Of a DNA stretch of 5,839 bases, positions 1-5,468 are shown one piece after another; position 1 is the stretch's first letter; each line of letters opens with the position of its first letter. Made by a program: the position numbers and the translations under genes. The notes below the pieces were generated by a model, which saw nothing but the letters and a program-made list of their open reading frames with translations, was not told the origin of the DNA and ran no database searches. The DNA comes from Candidatus Poribacteria bacterium (lineage in GTDB: Bacteria; Poribacteria; WGA-4E; GCA-2687025), in contig JAQBWJ010000174.1 of assembly GCA_027625215.1 (NCBI GenBank), forward strand, positions 1-5,839, written 5' to 3'.

Positions 1-3
1 TTC

Positions 4-33
4 CCGTTCGTGGTGAGCGTAGTCGAACCACTG
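4..33. repeat. Short palindromic intergenic repeat (GGTGAGC...TCGAACCA type)
   Basis: The arms GTGGT (10-14) and ACCAC (27-31) can pair around a short loop. The order CGTTCG, GTGGTGAGC, then TCGAACCAC matches a dispersed repeat type I know from memory in Chloroflexota-like genomes. Only one copy lies in this window, so its repeat status is inferred. Confidence 0.5.
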
Positions 34-38
34 TATTC

Positions 39-80
39 CATTCCGAGCGAGTGAGCGAACTCGCAAGCGACGAGGAATCT
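39..80. repeat. Palindromic intergenic repeat (CATTCCGAG...GAGGAATCT type) with nested hairpin
   Basis: The outer arms ATTCC (40-44) and GGAAT (74-78) enclose an inner hairpin, GCGAGT (47-52) pairing with ACTCGC (59-64) around a 6-nt loop. The ends resemble the arms of the element at 95-210 (CATTCTGA and GAAGAATCT), so the two probably belong to the same repeat family. This copy has extra bases in the middle. No coding potential was seen. Confidence 0.5.
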
Positions 81-94
81 AATTTACGTTGCCG

Positions 95-210
95 GTGTCA
101 TTCTGAACGAAGTGAAGAATCTCTTGTCCAGCGCGTTTTATGGAACGAACGTTGACGACGAGTCCACCGTTCGGGCTAGAGATTCTTCGGCAGTAGCCTC
201 AGAATGACAC
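95..210. repeat. Long inverted repeat element, MITE-like or REP-pair-like
   Basis: Two head-to-head copies of one repeat form the ends. GTGTCATTCTGA (95-106) is the exact reverse complement of 199-210, and GAAGAATCTCT (114-124) is the exact reverse complement of 178-188. The 53-nt centre holds a further pair, CGAACG (146-151) and CGTTCG (168-173), so the whole 116 bp could fold as one hairpin. No coding sequence or target-site duplication was recognised. The element could be a non-autonomous mobile unit or a paired REP sequence. The right arm contains the ATG at 204, which makes a falsely early metG start possible. Confidence 0.7.
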
Positions 211-253
211 GGGAAAGGGATGACGTTAGATACGGAATATCGACTGTTGGATT

Positions 254-260
254 GAGGAAG
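254..260 (+). promoter_or_regulatory. Ribosome binding site of metG
   Basis: GAGGAAG lies 9 nt before the ATG at 270. It decides the start of metG in favour of 270 over the in-frame ATG at 204, which sits inside the inverted repeat and has no comparable site. Confidence 0.75.
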
Positions 261-269
261 TTGAAGACC

Positions 270-2216
270 ATGAAGCCGAAGTTTTACTGTACGACCGCGA
301 TCCCCTACGTGAACGCCGTGCCCCATCTCGGACACTCCTACGAGATGGTGGCGACGGACGTGATTGCCCGATACAAACGCCTCGCCGGATACGACGTGTG
401 GTTCCTGACCGGCGTGGACGAAAACTCCCTCAACTCCGAGAAGAAGGCGCGCGAACTGGGGCGAGAGCCGCAGGACTACGTCGATGAGATGGCGGAGACG
501 ATCCAAAAGACGTGGGGCGCGTTGAAACTGTCCAACGACGACTTCGTCCGCACGACGGAGGAACGCCACAAACGCGCCGCCCACGAGTTCTTCCGCCGCT
601 CCTACGAAAACGGCGACATCTATCAAGCCTCCTACGAGGGCTACTACTGCCGTTCGTGCGAGGCGTTTTATGATGAAGACGAGCTCAAAGAAGGCGGCGT
701 CTGTCCCGTCCACGAGTCGGCGTGCGAGTGGTTGTCGGAATCCAACTACTTCTTCCGCCTGTCGAAGTACGAGGACAAACTGCGGGAATATATCACCTCG
801 AACCCCGGCTTTGTGGAACCGACCTCCCGCCGGAACGAGGTGCTCGCGTTCATTGATCGCGGACTCAAAGACTTCAGCGTGTCGCGCGAGTCGGTGAAGT
901 GGGGGATTCCAACCCCCGTCGATCCCGAACACGTCATCTACGTCTGGTTCGACGCGCTCATCAACTACCTGACGGGCGTCGGCTTCCCCGACGACACCGC
1001 AAAGTTCGACAAGTATTGGCCTTGCGATATCCACGTCATCGGGAAAGACATTTGGCGGTTCCACTGCATTTATTGGCCCGCGATGCTGATGAGCGCGGGC
1101 GTGCCGATCCCTGAGAAAGTGTTTGTGCACGGCTTCGTGACACTCGGCGGCGAGAAGATGAGCAAGTCGCGCGGCATCTACGTCGATCCGGTCGCCGCCG
1201 TCGAGGAGTACGGGTCGGACGCGATTCGGTACTTCCTCGTGCGCGAGGTGCCGTTCGGATCGGATGGCGATTTCTCGTGGGAAACGTTCGTCGCGCGGTA
1301 CAACGCGGATTTGGCGAACGACTTGGGGAACCTGCTCAGCCGCACGTTGAACCTCGTCCAGCGGCATTTCGACAGAAAGACGCCTCCCGTCGGTGAGACG
1401 CTGCCGGAGGACACGGCGGTTGCGGAGTTCGCCGCCGCCGCCCGCGACTCGTACGTCGAGTCGATGGATCGCTACCAACTCCACATGGCGACCGACCACG
1501 CGATCTCCATCGTACGCACGGCGAACAAGTACCTCGCCGACACGCAGCCCTGGGCGACCGCCAAAGCGAGCGACATGACCCGCACCGGGACGATCCTCTA
1601 CACGGCGATGGAGGCGTTGCGGTGGGCATCCGTGCTGGTGTCGCCCGTCGCGCCGGACGCGGCGGTTCGGGTGCAGGCGCAACTGGGCGTGAACGAGGAA
1701 CAAACGCAAGACCTCGCTTCGTTACAGTGGGGCGGATTGACATCAGGCGACCCCATCGGCAAGCTCGAAACGTTGTTCCCGCGCATCCAGATCAAGGTGG
1801 AAGAGACGCCCGCCACGCAACCGACAGAGGCAACTGCGAAGGGATCGAACGTGACCGAAACGGCGAAGAAGGACAACGCGGAATCGACCGGGATCATCAC
1901 CTTCGACGACTTCATGAAGGTCGATCTGCGCGTGGCGGAGGTGCTCGAGGCGTCGCCCATCGAGGGTGCGGACAAGTTGCTCAAACTGTCGATCCGCGTC
2001 GGCGAGGAGACGCGCAGCCTCGTCGCGGGCGTCGCGCAGTATTATACGGCGGAGCAGATGGTCGGCAAGCGGATCGTCGTCGTGGCGAACCTGAAGCCGC
2101 GCAAGGTGTGGAGTCTCAGGGGATGCTGCTCGCGGGGAAGGACGATGCGGGGAATCTCGTGTTGGCGGAGTTCGCGGGTGAGATCGCGTCGGGGTCGCGC
2201 GTTTCGTGACCCGTGA
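270..2216 (+). CDS. metG: Methionyl-tRNA synthetase, frameshifted near the C-terminus
   Basis: This enzyme activates methionine with ATP and charges tRNA-Met in the cytoplasm. In the reading frame from 270 (648 aa), the class I signature is HLGH at residues 19-22 and KMSKS at 296-300. A single zinc knuckle is formed by C127, C130, C145 and H148, as in the Thermus/Bacillus type. The anticodon-binding helical domain shows N354, R358 and W428, the spots used for CAU recognition in the E. coli enzyme. A C-terminal EMAP-II-like tRNA-binding domain begins near residue 543. The usual TDEHG segment reads VDENS (49-53). After PRK (codon ending 2105) the frame leaves the family: the expected VESQGMLLAG continues in the +2 frame from 2108 to a TGA at 2207-2209. 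The present frame instead adds 35 unrelated, arginine-rich residues and stops at 2216. The core enzyme should still work, because the tail domain is accessory in known members. A sequencing or assembly error is possible. Confidence 0.93.
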   Translation: MKPKFYCTTAIPYVNAVPHLGHSYEMVATDVIARYKRLAGYDVWFLTGVDENSLNSEKKARELGREPQDYVDEMAETIQKTWGALKLSNDDFVRTTEERHKRAAHEFFRRSYENGDIYQASYEGYYCRSCEAFYDEDELKEGGVCPVHESACEWLSESNYFFRLSKYEDKLREYITSNPGFVEPTSRRNEVLAFIDRGLKDFSVSRESVKWGIPTPVDPEHVIYVWFDALINYLTGVGFPDDTAKFDKYWPCDIHVIGKDIWRFHCIYWPAMLMSAGVPIPEKVFVHGFVTLGGEKMSKSRGIYVDPVAAVEEYGSDAIRYFLVREVPFGSDGDFSWETFVARYNADLANDLGNLLSRTLNLVQRHFDRKTPPVGETLPEDTAVAEFAAAARDSYVESMDRYQLHMATDHAISIVRTANKYLADTQPWATAKASDMTRTGTILYTAMEALRWASVLVSPVAPDAAVRVQAQLGVNEEQTQDLASLQWGGLTSGDPIGKLETLFPRIQIKVEETPATQPTEATAKGSNVTETAKKDNAESTGIITFDDFMKVDLRVAEVLEASPIEGADKLLKLSIRVGEETRSLVAGVAQYYTAEQMVGKRIVVVANLKPRKVWSLRGCCSRGRTMRGISCWRSSRVRSRRGRAFRDP

Positions 2217-2218
2217 AA

Positions 2219-2479
2219 TCAGAAGCGTCGGTCGAATTGAGCGTGTGTGCCGATAAAATACCAGACGTAGGTATCTCCGTCTCTTCGACAGACCACCCGA
2301 TAATCCCCGTCAACTCGCGCTTCCCATTTGTCCGACTCGGATTCCACCTGTTTGAATTGGAGCGACGGGTGGGACGGGTTTTCAACGAAATAACGAAACT
2401 GTCGATTCGCCTTTTGTTGAATATGTATCGGGAGGGCGGCGAACCGTTCACGAAATGAACGTGTCCGGCGGTTCTTCAC
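2219..2479 (-). CDS. RelE/ParE-family toxin of a putative type II toxin-antitoxin pair
   Basis: This 86-aa protein is probably a ribosome-dependent mRNA endonuclease or other growth-inhibiting toxin of the RelE/HigB/YoeB fold. What is seen: an N-terminal helical part with RSFRERFAALP (7-17), then NPSHPSL (34-40), a strand pair WEARV..DYRVV (52-63) and the closing strand with IGTHAQFDRRF (76-86). This order and length fit compact RelE-superfamily toxins that carry an IGxHxxYD ending. It starts with GTG, and the first two bases of the preceding gene's TGA lie inside that GTG (2-nt overlap). A GAGG on the same strand (2490-2487) lies 7 nt before the start. The overlap implies translational coupling to the upstream gene, as is usual for such pairs. 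It converges on metG with 2 bp between the stops, so no terminator fits between them. The family call is firm; the exact activity is not known. Confidence 0.85.
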   Translation of the reverse strand: MKNRRTRSFRERFAALPIHIQQKANRQFRYFVENPSHPSLQFKQVESESDKWEARVDGDYRVVCRRDGDTYVWYFIGTHAQFDRRF

Positions 2480-2973
2480 ATTGCTTCCTCATAAACCGCG
2501 AATCCGCCTTCTTCCGTCAACCCGGCTTTATATTCGCGTTCGGCTTCTTCAGCCAGTTCGCGCATTTCCGGCCGTTGAAGGAATTCGCTCATGTCCCAGT
2601 TCAGAGAACCGAGTTTGTATTGCACTCGCTCATCAAGCCGCACTCCGGCTTCGTGCAGCGACGAATTCGACAAAAGCGACGGAACAAGCATCTGTCCGAC
2701 GTTGACCGTGACGCGCATCATCTCTTCGAGCCACGCGAAATAGGTCTCAAACGTCGCTTCGGGCATGTCTAGAGCGTGTTCATGGAGCTCGTTGTCGAAT
2801 TCATCCAAGCGCGCGATCAGGTCGATGATCTCATCGGCGGCGTTGATGAGGTGCTCCGAGGAGATAGGCTCCGATGAAGCGACCATTTTAGGGACGGCGG
2901 CAAGCACATTGAAACCATCCGTCACGCGCACAAGCACTTTGGAGACGGGGATCGGAAGGCTTGTATCGGACAT
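2476..2973 (-). CDS. Hypothetical acidic protein, putative antitoxin partner of the RelE-like toxin
   Basis: A 165-aa protein with no family I recognise. It is rich in Glu and Asp and mostly helix-forming: an acidic helix around AADEIIDLIARLDEFDNELHE (45-65), a middle part with WLEEMMRV (81-88), and a charged C-terminal helix RELAEEAEREYKAG (138-151). No membrane segment or obvious DNA-binding motif was seen. Its role as antitoxin is inferred from position: it lies first in a two-gene unit and overlaps the toxin gene by a few bases. It is about twice the length of typical RelE-partner antitoxins, so it may combine a regulatory N-terminal part with a toxin-binding tail. The start at 2973 is chosen over the ATG at 2979 because AAGGGAG (2986-2980) lies 6 nt before 2973 but abuts 2979. 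An open frame continues upstream to 3978, but that part only mirrors the opposite-strand gene. Confidence 0.7.
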   Translation of the reverse strand: MSDTSLPIPVSKVLVRVTDGFNVLAAVPKMVASSEPISSEHLINAADEIIDLIARLDEFDNELHEHALDMPEATFETYFAWLEEMMRVTVNVGQMLVPSLLSNSSLHEAGVRLDERVQYKLGSLNWDMSEFLQRPEMRELAEEAEREYKAGLTEEGGFAVYEEAM

Positions 2974-3015
2974 CAACATCTCCCTTGAGGCGGATCGAAT
3001 TGAGTTGACGTTGGG

Positions 3016-3039
3016 ATGATACCACAACTTGTGATACCA
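3016..3039 (-). promoter_or_regulatory. Candidate promoter/operator of the toxin-antitoxin-like unit
   Basis: On the minus strand, TGGTATCA occurs twice (3039-3032 and 3024-3017), 15 bp apart. Between and partly overlapping them is the palindrome CACAACTTGTG (3023-3033). The downstream copy forms TGGTATCAT, an extended -10 box one base from the consensus hexamer, about 43 nt before the start at 2973. No good -35 was found. Repeats over a promoter suit autoregulation by an antitoxin, but this is inference. Confidence 0.4.
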
Positions 3040-3108
3040 TTGCGTCCGTTCAGTGCCGCCGACGGATCGACGCAGAGGTCTCAGAGTGTTGCGGGGTGTA
3101 TTTTGGTT

Positions 3109-3114
3109 AAGGTG
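3109..3114 (+). promoter_or_regulatory. Ribosome binding site deciding the GTG start at 3124
   Basis: AAGGTG lies 9 nt before the GTG at 3124. The alternative in-frame GTG at 3199 aligns better with the conserved start of the paralogue but lacks a well-placed site, so 3124 is preferred. Confidence 0.5.
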
Positions 3115-3123
3115 AATTAAAGC

Positions 3124-4065
3124 GTGCGAAGCGTACAGGGCGTCGTTTTCCCCAAGAGTGTCGAACCGGAGTTCCATCAGGGAGCCGAACGGCTCGACGT
3201 GCGTTATCCGGAGGCGCTCGCGCCATCGGTCGATCAGGGCGTTTACGTGCGCGAGGCGCAGGAACACCTCGACCGCCTGCTCGCCATCGGTCTCTCGCAG
3301 ACGGACGGGTGGGACGGCGCGAGCGATGCCGTATTCGACGTGAAACGATACGAATCGCTGGAACGGATGGCGTTGGAACAAGGTCCCGCCCACCTGACGC
3401 CCCAGAGCAACCGCGACAACGCATCGGAAGCCGCCGAGAAGTCCGCCATCCGTTTCGACGAGTGGGTGGAATCGGTCGTCGGCAGCGGCAAAGAGTTTCA
3501 ACCGTACCTCCGGTTCATGCGACGCGCGGTGAAAAACGGCGTCTTTTTCGACCGACTGTACGGCGACGACGGCGCGCCCGAAAACCCCTGGCAGCCCATC
3601 GTGGAAGTGCTGTCGCGCGGGGTGTTGCTCTCGCCGGACGGCGACACGAAACGCAAACACCTCATCATGCGGTCGCGCGGCGGCAAGACGACGGGTCGCT
3701 GTCAACTCGGCAAGCGGTACGAGACGATCCAACTCGTCTACGCGCACATGAAGGCGGTCGCGCCCGGCTATGAGTCCGCCGTCAGCGGCGACTCGCTCGT
3801 GGAACACCTCTCCGCGAACAAGAAGTGGGCGAAGGACTACCGACCCTTCCTCAAACGCGAAGTGCTGCAAGTCGAAGTCATCGCCCCGCTGAAACGCGCC
3901 GGACTCGTCGGCTCCTCGAACGAGGGGTACTTCGTCCTCACATGCGAGGAAGACTGCGACAAGAGCATCGAGTTTCACTATTCAAAGGTGCACTCGATGG
4001 CGCTGATGGTCGAAGCGGCGCGGGCGAAGAAAAACGCGATCCGAAACGGCGCAACCCGACGGTGA
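3124..4065 (+). CDS. Protein of unknown function, paralogue of the gene at 4560-5468, with winged-helix-like C-terminus
   Basis: A 313-aa soluble protein that I cannot assign to a family. It aligns with the protein encoded at 4560-5468 from residue 26 onward. In the ungapped block of residues 26-88 I count 28 identities in 63 positions, including VxYP, SVD, LAxGL, TDGWD (60-64) and the RY..LE segment. Further shared parts are RFM..(V)xNxVFF (130-142), NPW (154-156), VLSxGxLLS (162-170), RYE..Q.VY (198-206), and APG followed by WAxDYxxFL (235-243). The last 70 residues, with APLKRAGLVGS..GYFVLT (254-273) then a long helix ending in AARA, look like a winged-helix tail of the kind seen in phage or regulatory DNA-binding proteins. 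That is a pattern-based inference. No nuclease or ATPase motif was seen. GTG start; the first 25 residues are an extension absent from the paralogue. It is followed after 10 nt by a methyltransferase gene. Confidence 0.85.
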   Translation: MRSVQGVVFPKSVEPEFHQGAERLDVRYPEALAPSVDQGVYVREAQEHLDRLLAIGLSQTDGWDGASDAVFDVKRYESLERMALEQGPAHLTPQSNRDNASEAAEKSAIRFDEWVESVVGSGKEFQPYLRFMRRAVKNGVFFDRLYGDDGAPENPWQPIVEVLSRGVLLSPDGDTKRKHLIMRSRGGKTTGRCQLGKRYETIQLVYAHMKAVAPGYESAVSGDSLVEHLSANKKWAKDYRPFLKREVLQVEVIAPLKRAGLVGSSNEGYFVLTCEEDCDKSIEFHYSKVHSMALMVEAARAKKNAIRNGATRR

Positions 4066-4075
4066 ATACAAGACG

Positions 4076-4543
4076 GTGATGGCGGTGTTCTCTGATCTGG
4101 AGATAGGGGCGGGAAATCGAGGGTTCGCCGCATCGTTCCTAACCGACCCCGTTGTGACAGACGCCGATCCGACAAAGGTCCTTTGGGACCTCGATGTGAA
4201 ATGCCGTGGTGAGCGGCTTCCGTTCGAATCCGGATCGTTTGCGCTCGTCATCATTAATAACCCGTACGGCTACGGGTTCCACGCGAAGGACAATACGGAC
4301 GCGCTGTTACAGGAAGTTCGCCGTGTATTGGGCGATAGCGGACGCTTGGAGGTACTCGGGGCAACTGCGAACCGACATAGTAGGCTGACCGATGTTCGCA
4401 GGTATGCCGCACAGAACGGCTTTGTGGAAATCAACACAGTGTTTGGTCAGGATGCGATCAAACAAAAGTTTCCCGGACACACGTTCTACACGACAGAACT
4501 TGTACCGACATCTCCTAACTTTTGGATCGAGTTTCGCGCGTGA
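4076..4543 (+). CDS. Small class I SAM-dependent methyltransferase
   Basis: A 155-aa protein with a Rossmann-type methyltransferase core. Motif I is LEIGAGNRG (8-16), and an acidic D-x-D segment follows motif I. ERLPFESGSFALVI is the usual block before motif IV (family members mostly have SFD rather than SFA). NNPYGYG fills the motif IV position and recalls the N/D-P-P-Y box of amino-methylating enzymes. LLQEVRRVL..SGRLEV matches the common LREVxRVLKPGGxL helix and strand. The substrate is unknown: there is no target-recognition domain, so DNA methylation alone seems unlikely. Only seven residues precede motif I, which is short for the family. The upstream frame is open only back to a stop at 4004-4006 and has no better start. 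GTG 4076 and ATG 4079 are both possible; neither has a strong ribosome site, so translation may be coupled to the gene before it, which ends 10 nt upstream. GC content looks lower than in its left neighbour. Confidence 0.82.
   Translation: MMAVFSDLEIGAGNRGFAASFLTDPVVTDADPTKVLWDLDVKCRGERLPFESGSFALVIINNPYGYGFHAKDNTDALLQEVRRVLGDSGRLEVLGATANRHSRLTDVRRYAAQNGFVEINTVFGQDAIKQKFPGHTFYTTELVPTSPNFWIEFRA
4259..4278 (+). repeat. Small perfect hairpin over the motif IV codons of the methyltransferase gene
   Basis: AACCCGTA (4259-4266) and TACGGGTT (4271-4278) are exact complements around the 4-nt loop CGGC. It coincides with the codons for NPYGYG, where alternating Tyr and Gly codons favour such symmetry, so it may be accidental. 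Confidence 0.3.
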
Positions 4544-4559
4544 GACGGAAGACGCAACA

Positions 4560-5468
4560 ATGACCTACCTACATTCCGTTGAAGTCAGTTATCCACCCGG
4601 TCTGTCGGAATCCGTCGACCTTCGGAGCTGTCGCAAGGATATTGACGCGCATATGGATCGGATGCTTGCGTTGGGGCTGTATCGGACGGACGGATGGGAT
4701 GTCTCGACGTACCGACTGTTCGGGTGGCGCAGGTACATCGGGCTGGAACAAGCTGCGATGGAATGGGGTCCTCCCGACTCCCAAAAGACGCACGAAGCGC
4801 TACCGGATTTTGACGCGACGGAGCAGGCATGGCAGAAAGCGGACGAAGAAGGCGTCCATTTCGATACATGGCTGCGTGAATTCGTCGCGCCCGATCATCC
4901 GTCGGCCGCTCCGTTCGCCCGATTCATGCAGGAGTCCGTCGAAAACGCCGTTTTCTTCTGCGAAAACTACGGAGTGGGTTCCAACCGTTGGAACCCATGG
5001 CTTCCATTGTTGAACGTCCTCTCGCAGGGCATCCTTCTGTCCGACGAGGACGCCGAGAATGAGCCACGCCTCGTATTCCGGCTGCGAGGTGTGTCGGAGT
5101 ACGTCGAGACGTATCCGGTCAGCCTCCGCTACGAGTTGTGGCAGATCGTCTACCATTATTTAGTGCGCGAAGCGCCGGGACATCGACGCGCTAAGAGCCG
5201 AGATACGATCATTGACTACATCCGTCATGACAGCGAATGGGTCGCGGACTACGCTGACTTTCTTACGAAGAAGGCGTTGCGCGATAAAGTGCTGTCCCCA
5301 TTGATGCAGTTCGGTTTGATCGGATCGACACCCAGCGGGTATTTCAACCTGACGACGCCCGACGACTTCGTAAAGCATATCGACTATCACGAGAAGCAGA
5401 TCAACGATGCGCTTCGAATGCTCGACGCCGCTCGCGCAATGATGGACGCCAATTCCGACCGATCATGA
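4560..5468 (+). CDS. Protein of unknown function, paralogue of the gene at 3124-4065
   Basis: A 302-aa soluble protein, the second copy of the unrecognised family. Shared landmarks with the first copy are SVD (18-20), LALGLYRTDGWD (36-47), VHFDTW (99-104), RFM..SVENAVFF (121-133), NPWLPLLNVLSQGILLS (145-161), RYELWQIVY (190-198), APG (205-207), WVADYADFL (227-235) and the tail SPLMQFGLIGS..GYFNLT (246-265). The tail resembles a winged helix followed by a long helix (273-295). The two copies have diverged well beyond recent duplication. The start at 4560 is supported by GGAAG 8 nt upstream (4547-4551) and by the match of its N-terminus to the paralogue. An open frame reaches back to 4392, but it overlaps the methyltransferase gene and its sequence has no counterpart. 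The stop overlaps the ATG of tatD as ATGA. Function unknown; a DNA-binding role is possible. Confidence 0.85.
   Translation: MTYLHSVEVSYPPGLSESVDLRSCRKDIDAHMDRMLALGLYRTDGWDVSTYRLFGWRRYIGLEQAAMEWGPPDSQKTHEALPDFDATEQAWQKADEEGVHFDTWLREFVAPDHPSAAPFARFMQESVENAVFFCENYGVGSNRWNPWLPLLNVLSQGILLSDEDAENEPRLVFRLRGVSEYVETYPVSLRYELWQIVYHYLVREAPGHRRAKSRDTIIDYIRHDSEWVADYADFLTKKALRDKVLSPLMQFGLIGSTPSGYFNLTTPDDFVKHIDYHEKQINDALRMLDAARAMMDANSDRS
4975..4997 (+). repeat. Perfect intragenic palindrome, 11-bp arms
   Basis: TGGGTTCCAAC (4975-4985) and GTTGGAACCCA (4987-4997) are exact reverse complements with a single base between them. It lies inside the second paralogue gene, over the codons just before the conserved NPW, where the two paralogues differ in sequence and loop length. 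No T-run follows, so it is not a standard terminator. Confidence 0.6.

Larger units (their letters stand above)
2974..3123. other. Divergent intergenic region
   Basis: These 150 bp separate the minus-strand toxin pair from the plus-strand cassette and must hold both promoters. Apart from the repeats at 3016-3039 and the ribosome sites at each end, the only plus-strand promoter candidate is TTGACG (3005-3010), which has no well-spaced -10 box. No small gene or RNA was recognised. Confidence 0.5.

Noticed and set aside
204..269. Earlier metG start at the ATG at 204
   Set aside because: This ATG lies within the right arm of the inverted repeat, and the 22 extra residues do not belong to the family. 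ATG 270 has GAGGAAG 9 nt upstream and begins with the usual short lead to HLGH.
138..1709. A 523-codon open frame on the minus strand opposite metG
   Set aside because: It mirrors the metG coding frame, is made of low-complexity Arg/Val/His-rich sequence and has no family features. metG on the plus strand is certain.
2100..2116. Programmed ribosomal frameshift at the metG break
   Set aside because: No slippery heptamer or downstream structure was seen, and the 2 nt present where 9 are expected are better explained by a deletion.
2213..2458. An 81-codon plus-strand frame opposite the toxin gene
   Set aside because: The minus strand encodes a recognisable RelE-type toxin; the plus frame shows no features.
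2974..3978. Upstream extension of the 165-aa minus-strand gene to a 500-codon frame
   Set aside because: The extension runs through the intergenic region and antisense to the plus-strand gene at 3124-4065, which has a clear paralogue. The good ribosome site supports a start at 2973.
4392..4559. N-terminal extension of the second paralogue by 56 residues
   Set aside because: It overlaps the methyltransferase gene in another frame and has no counterpart in the first paralogue; ATG 4560 has a good ribosome site.
4975..4997. Intrinsic terminator
   Set aside because: The hairpin is strong but lies inside a coding region and has no following T-run.
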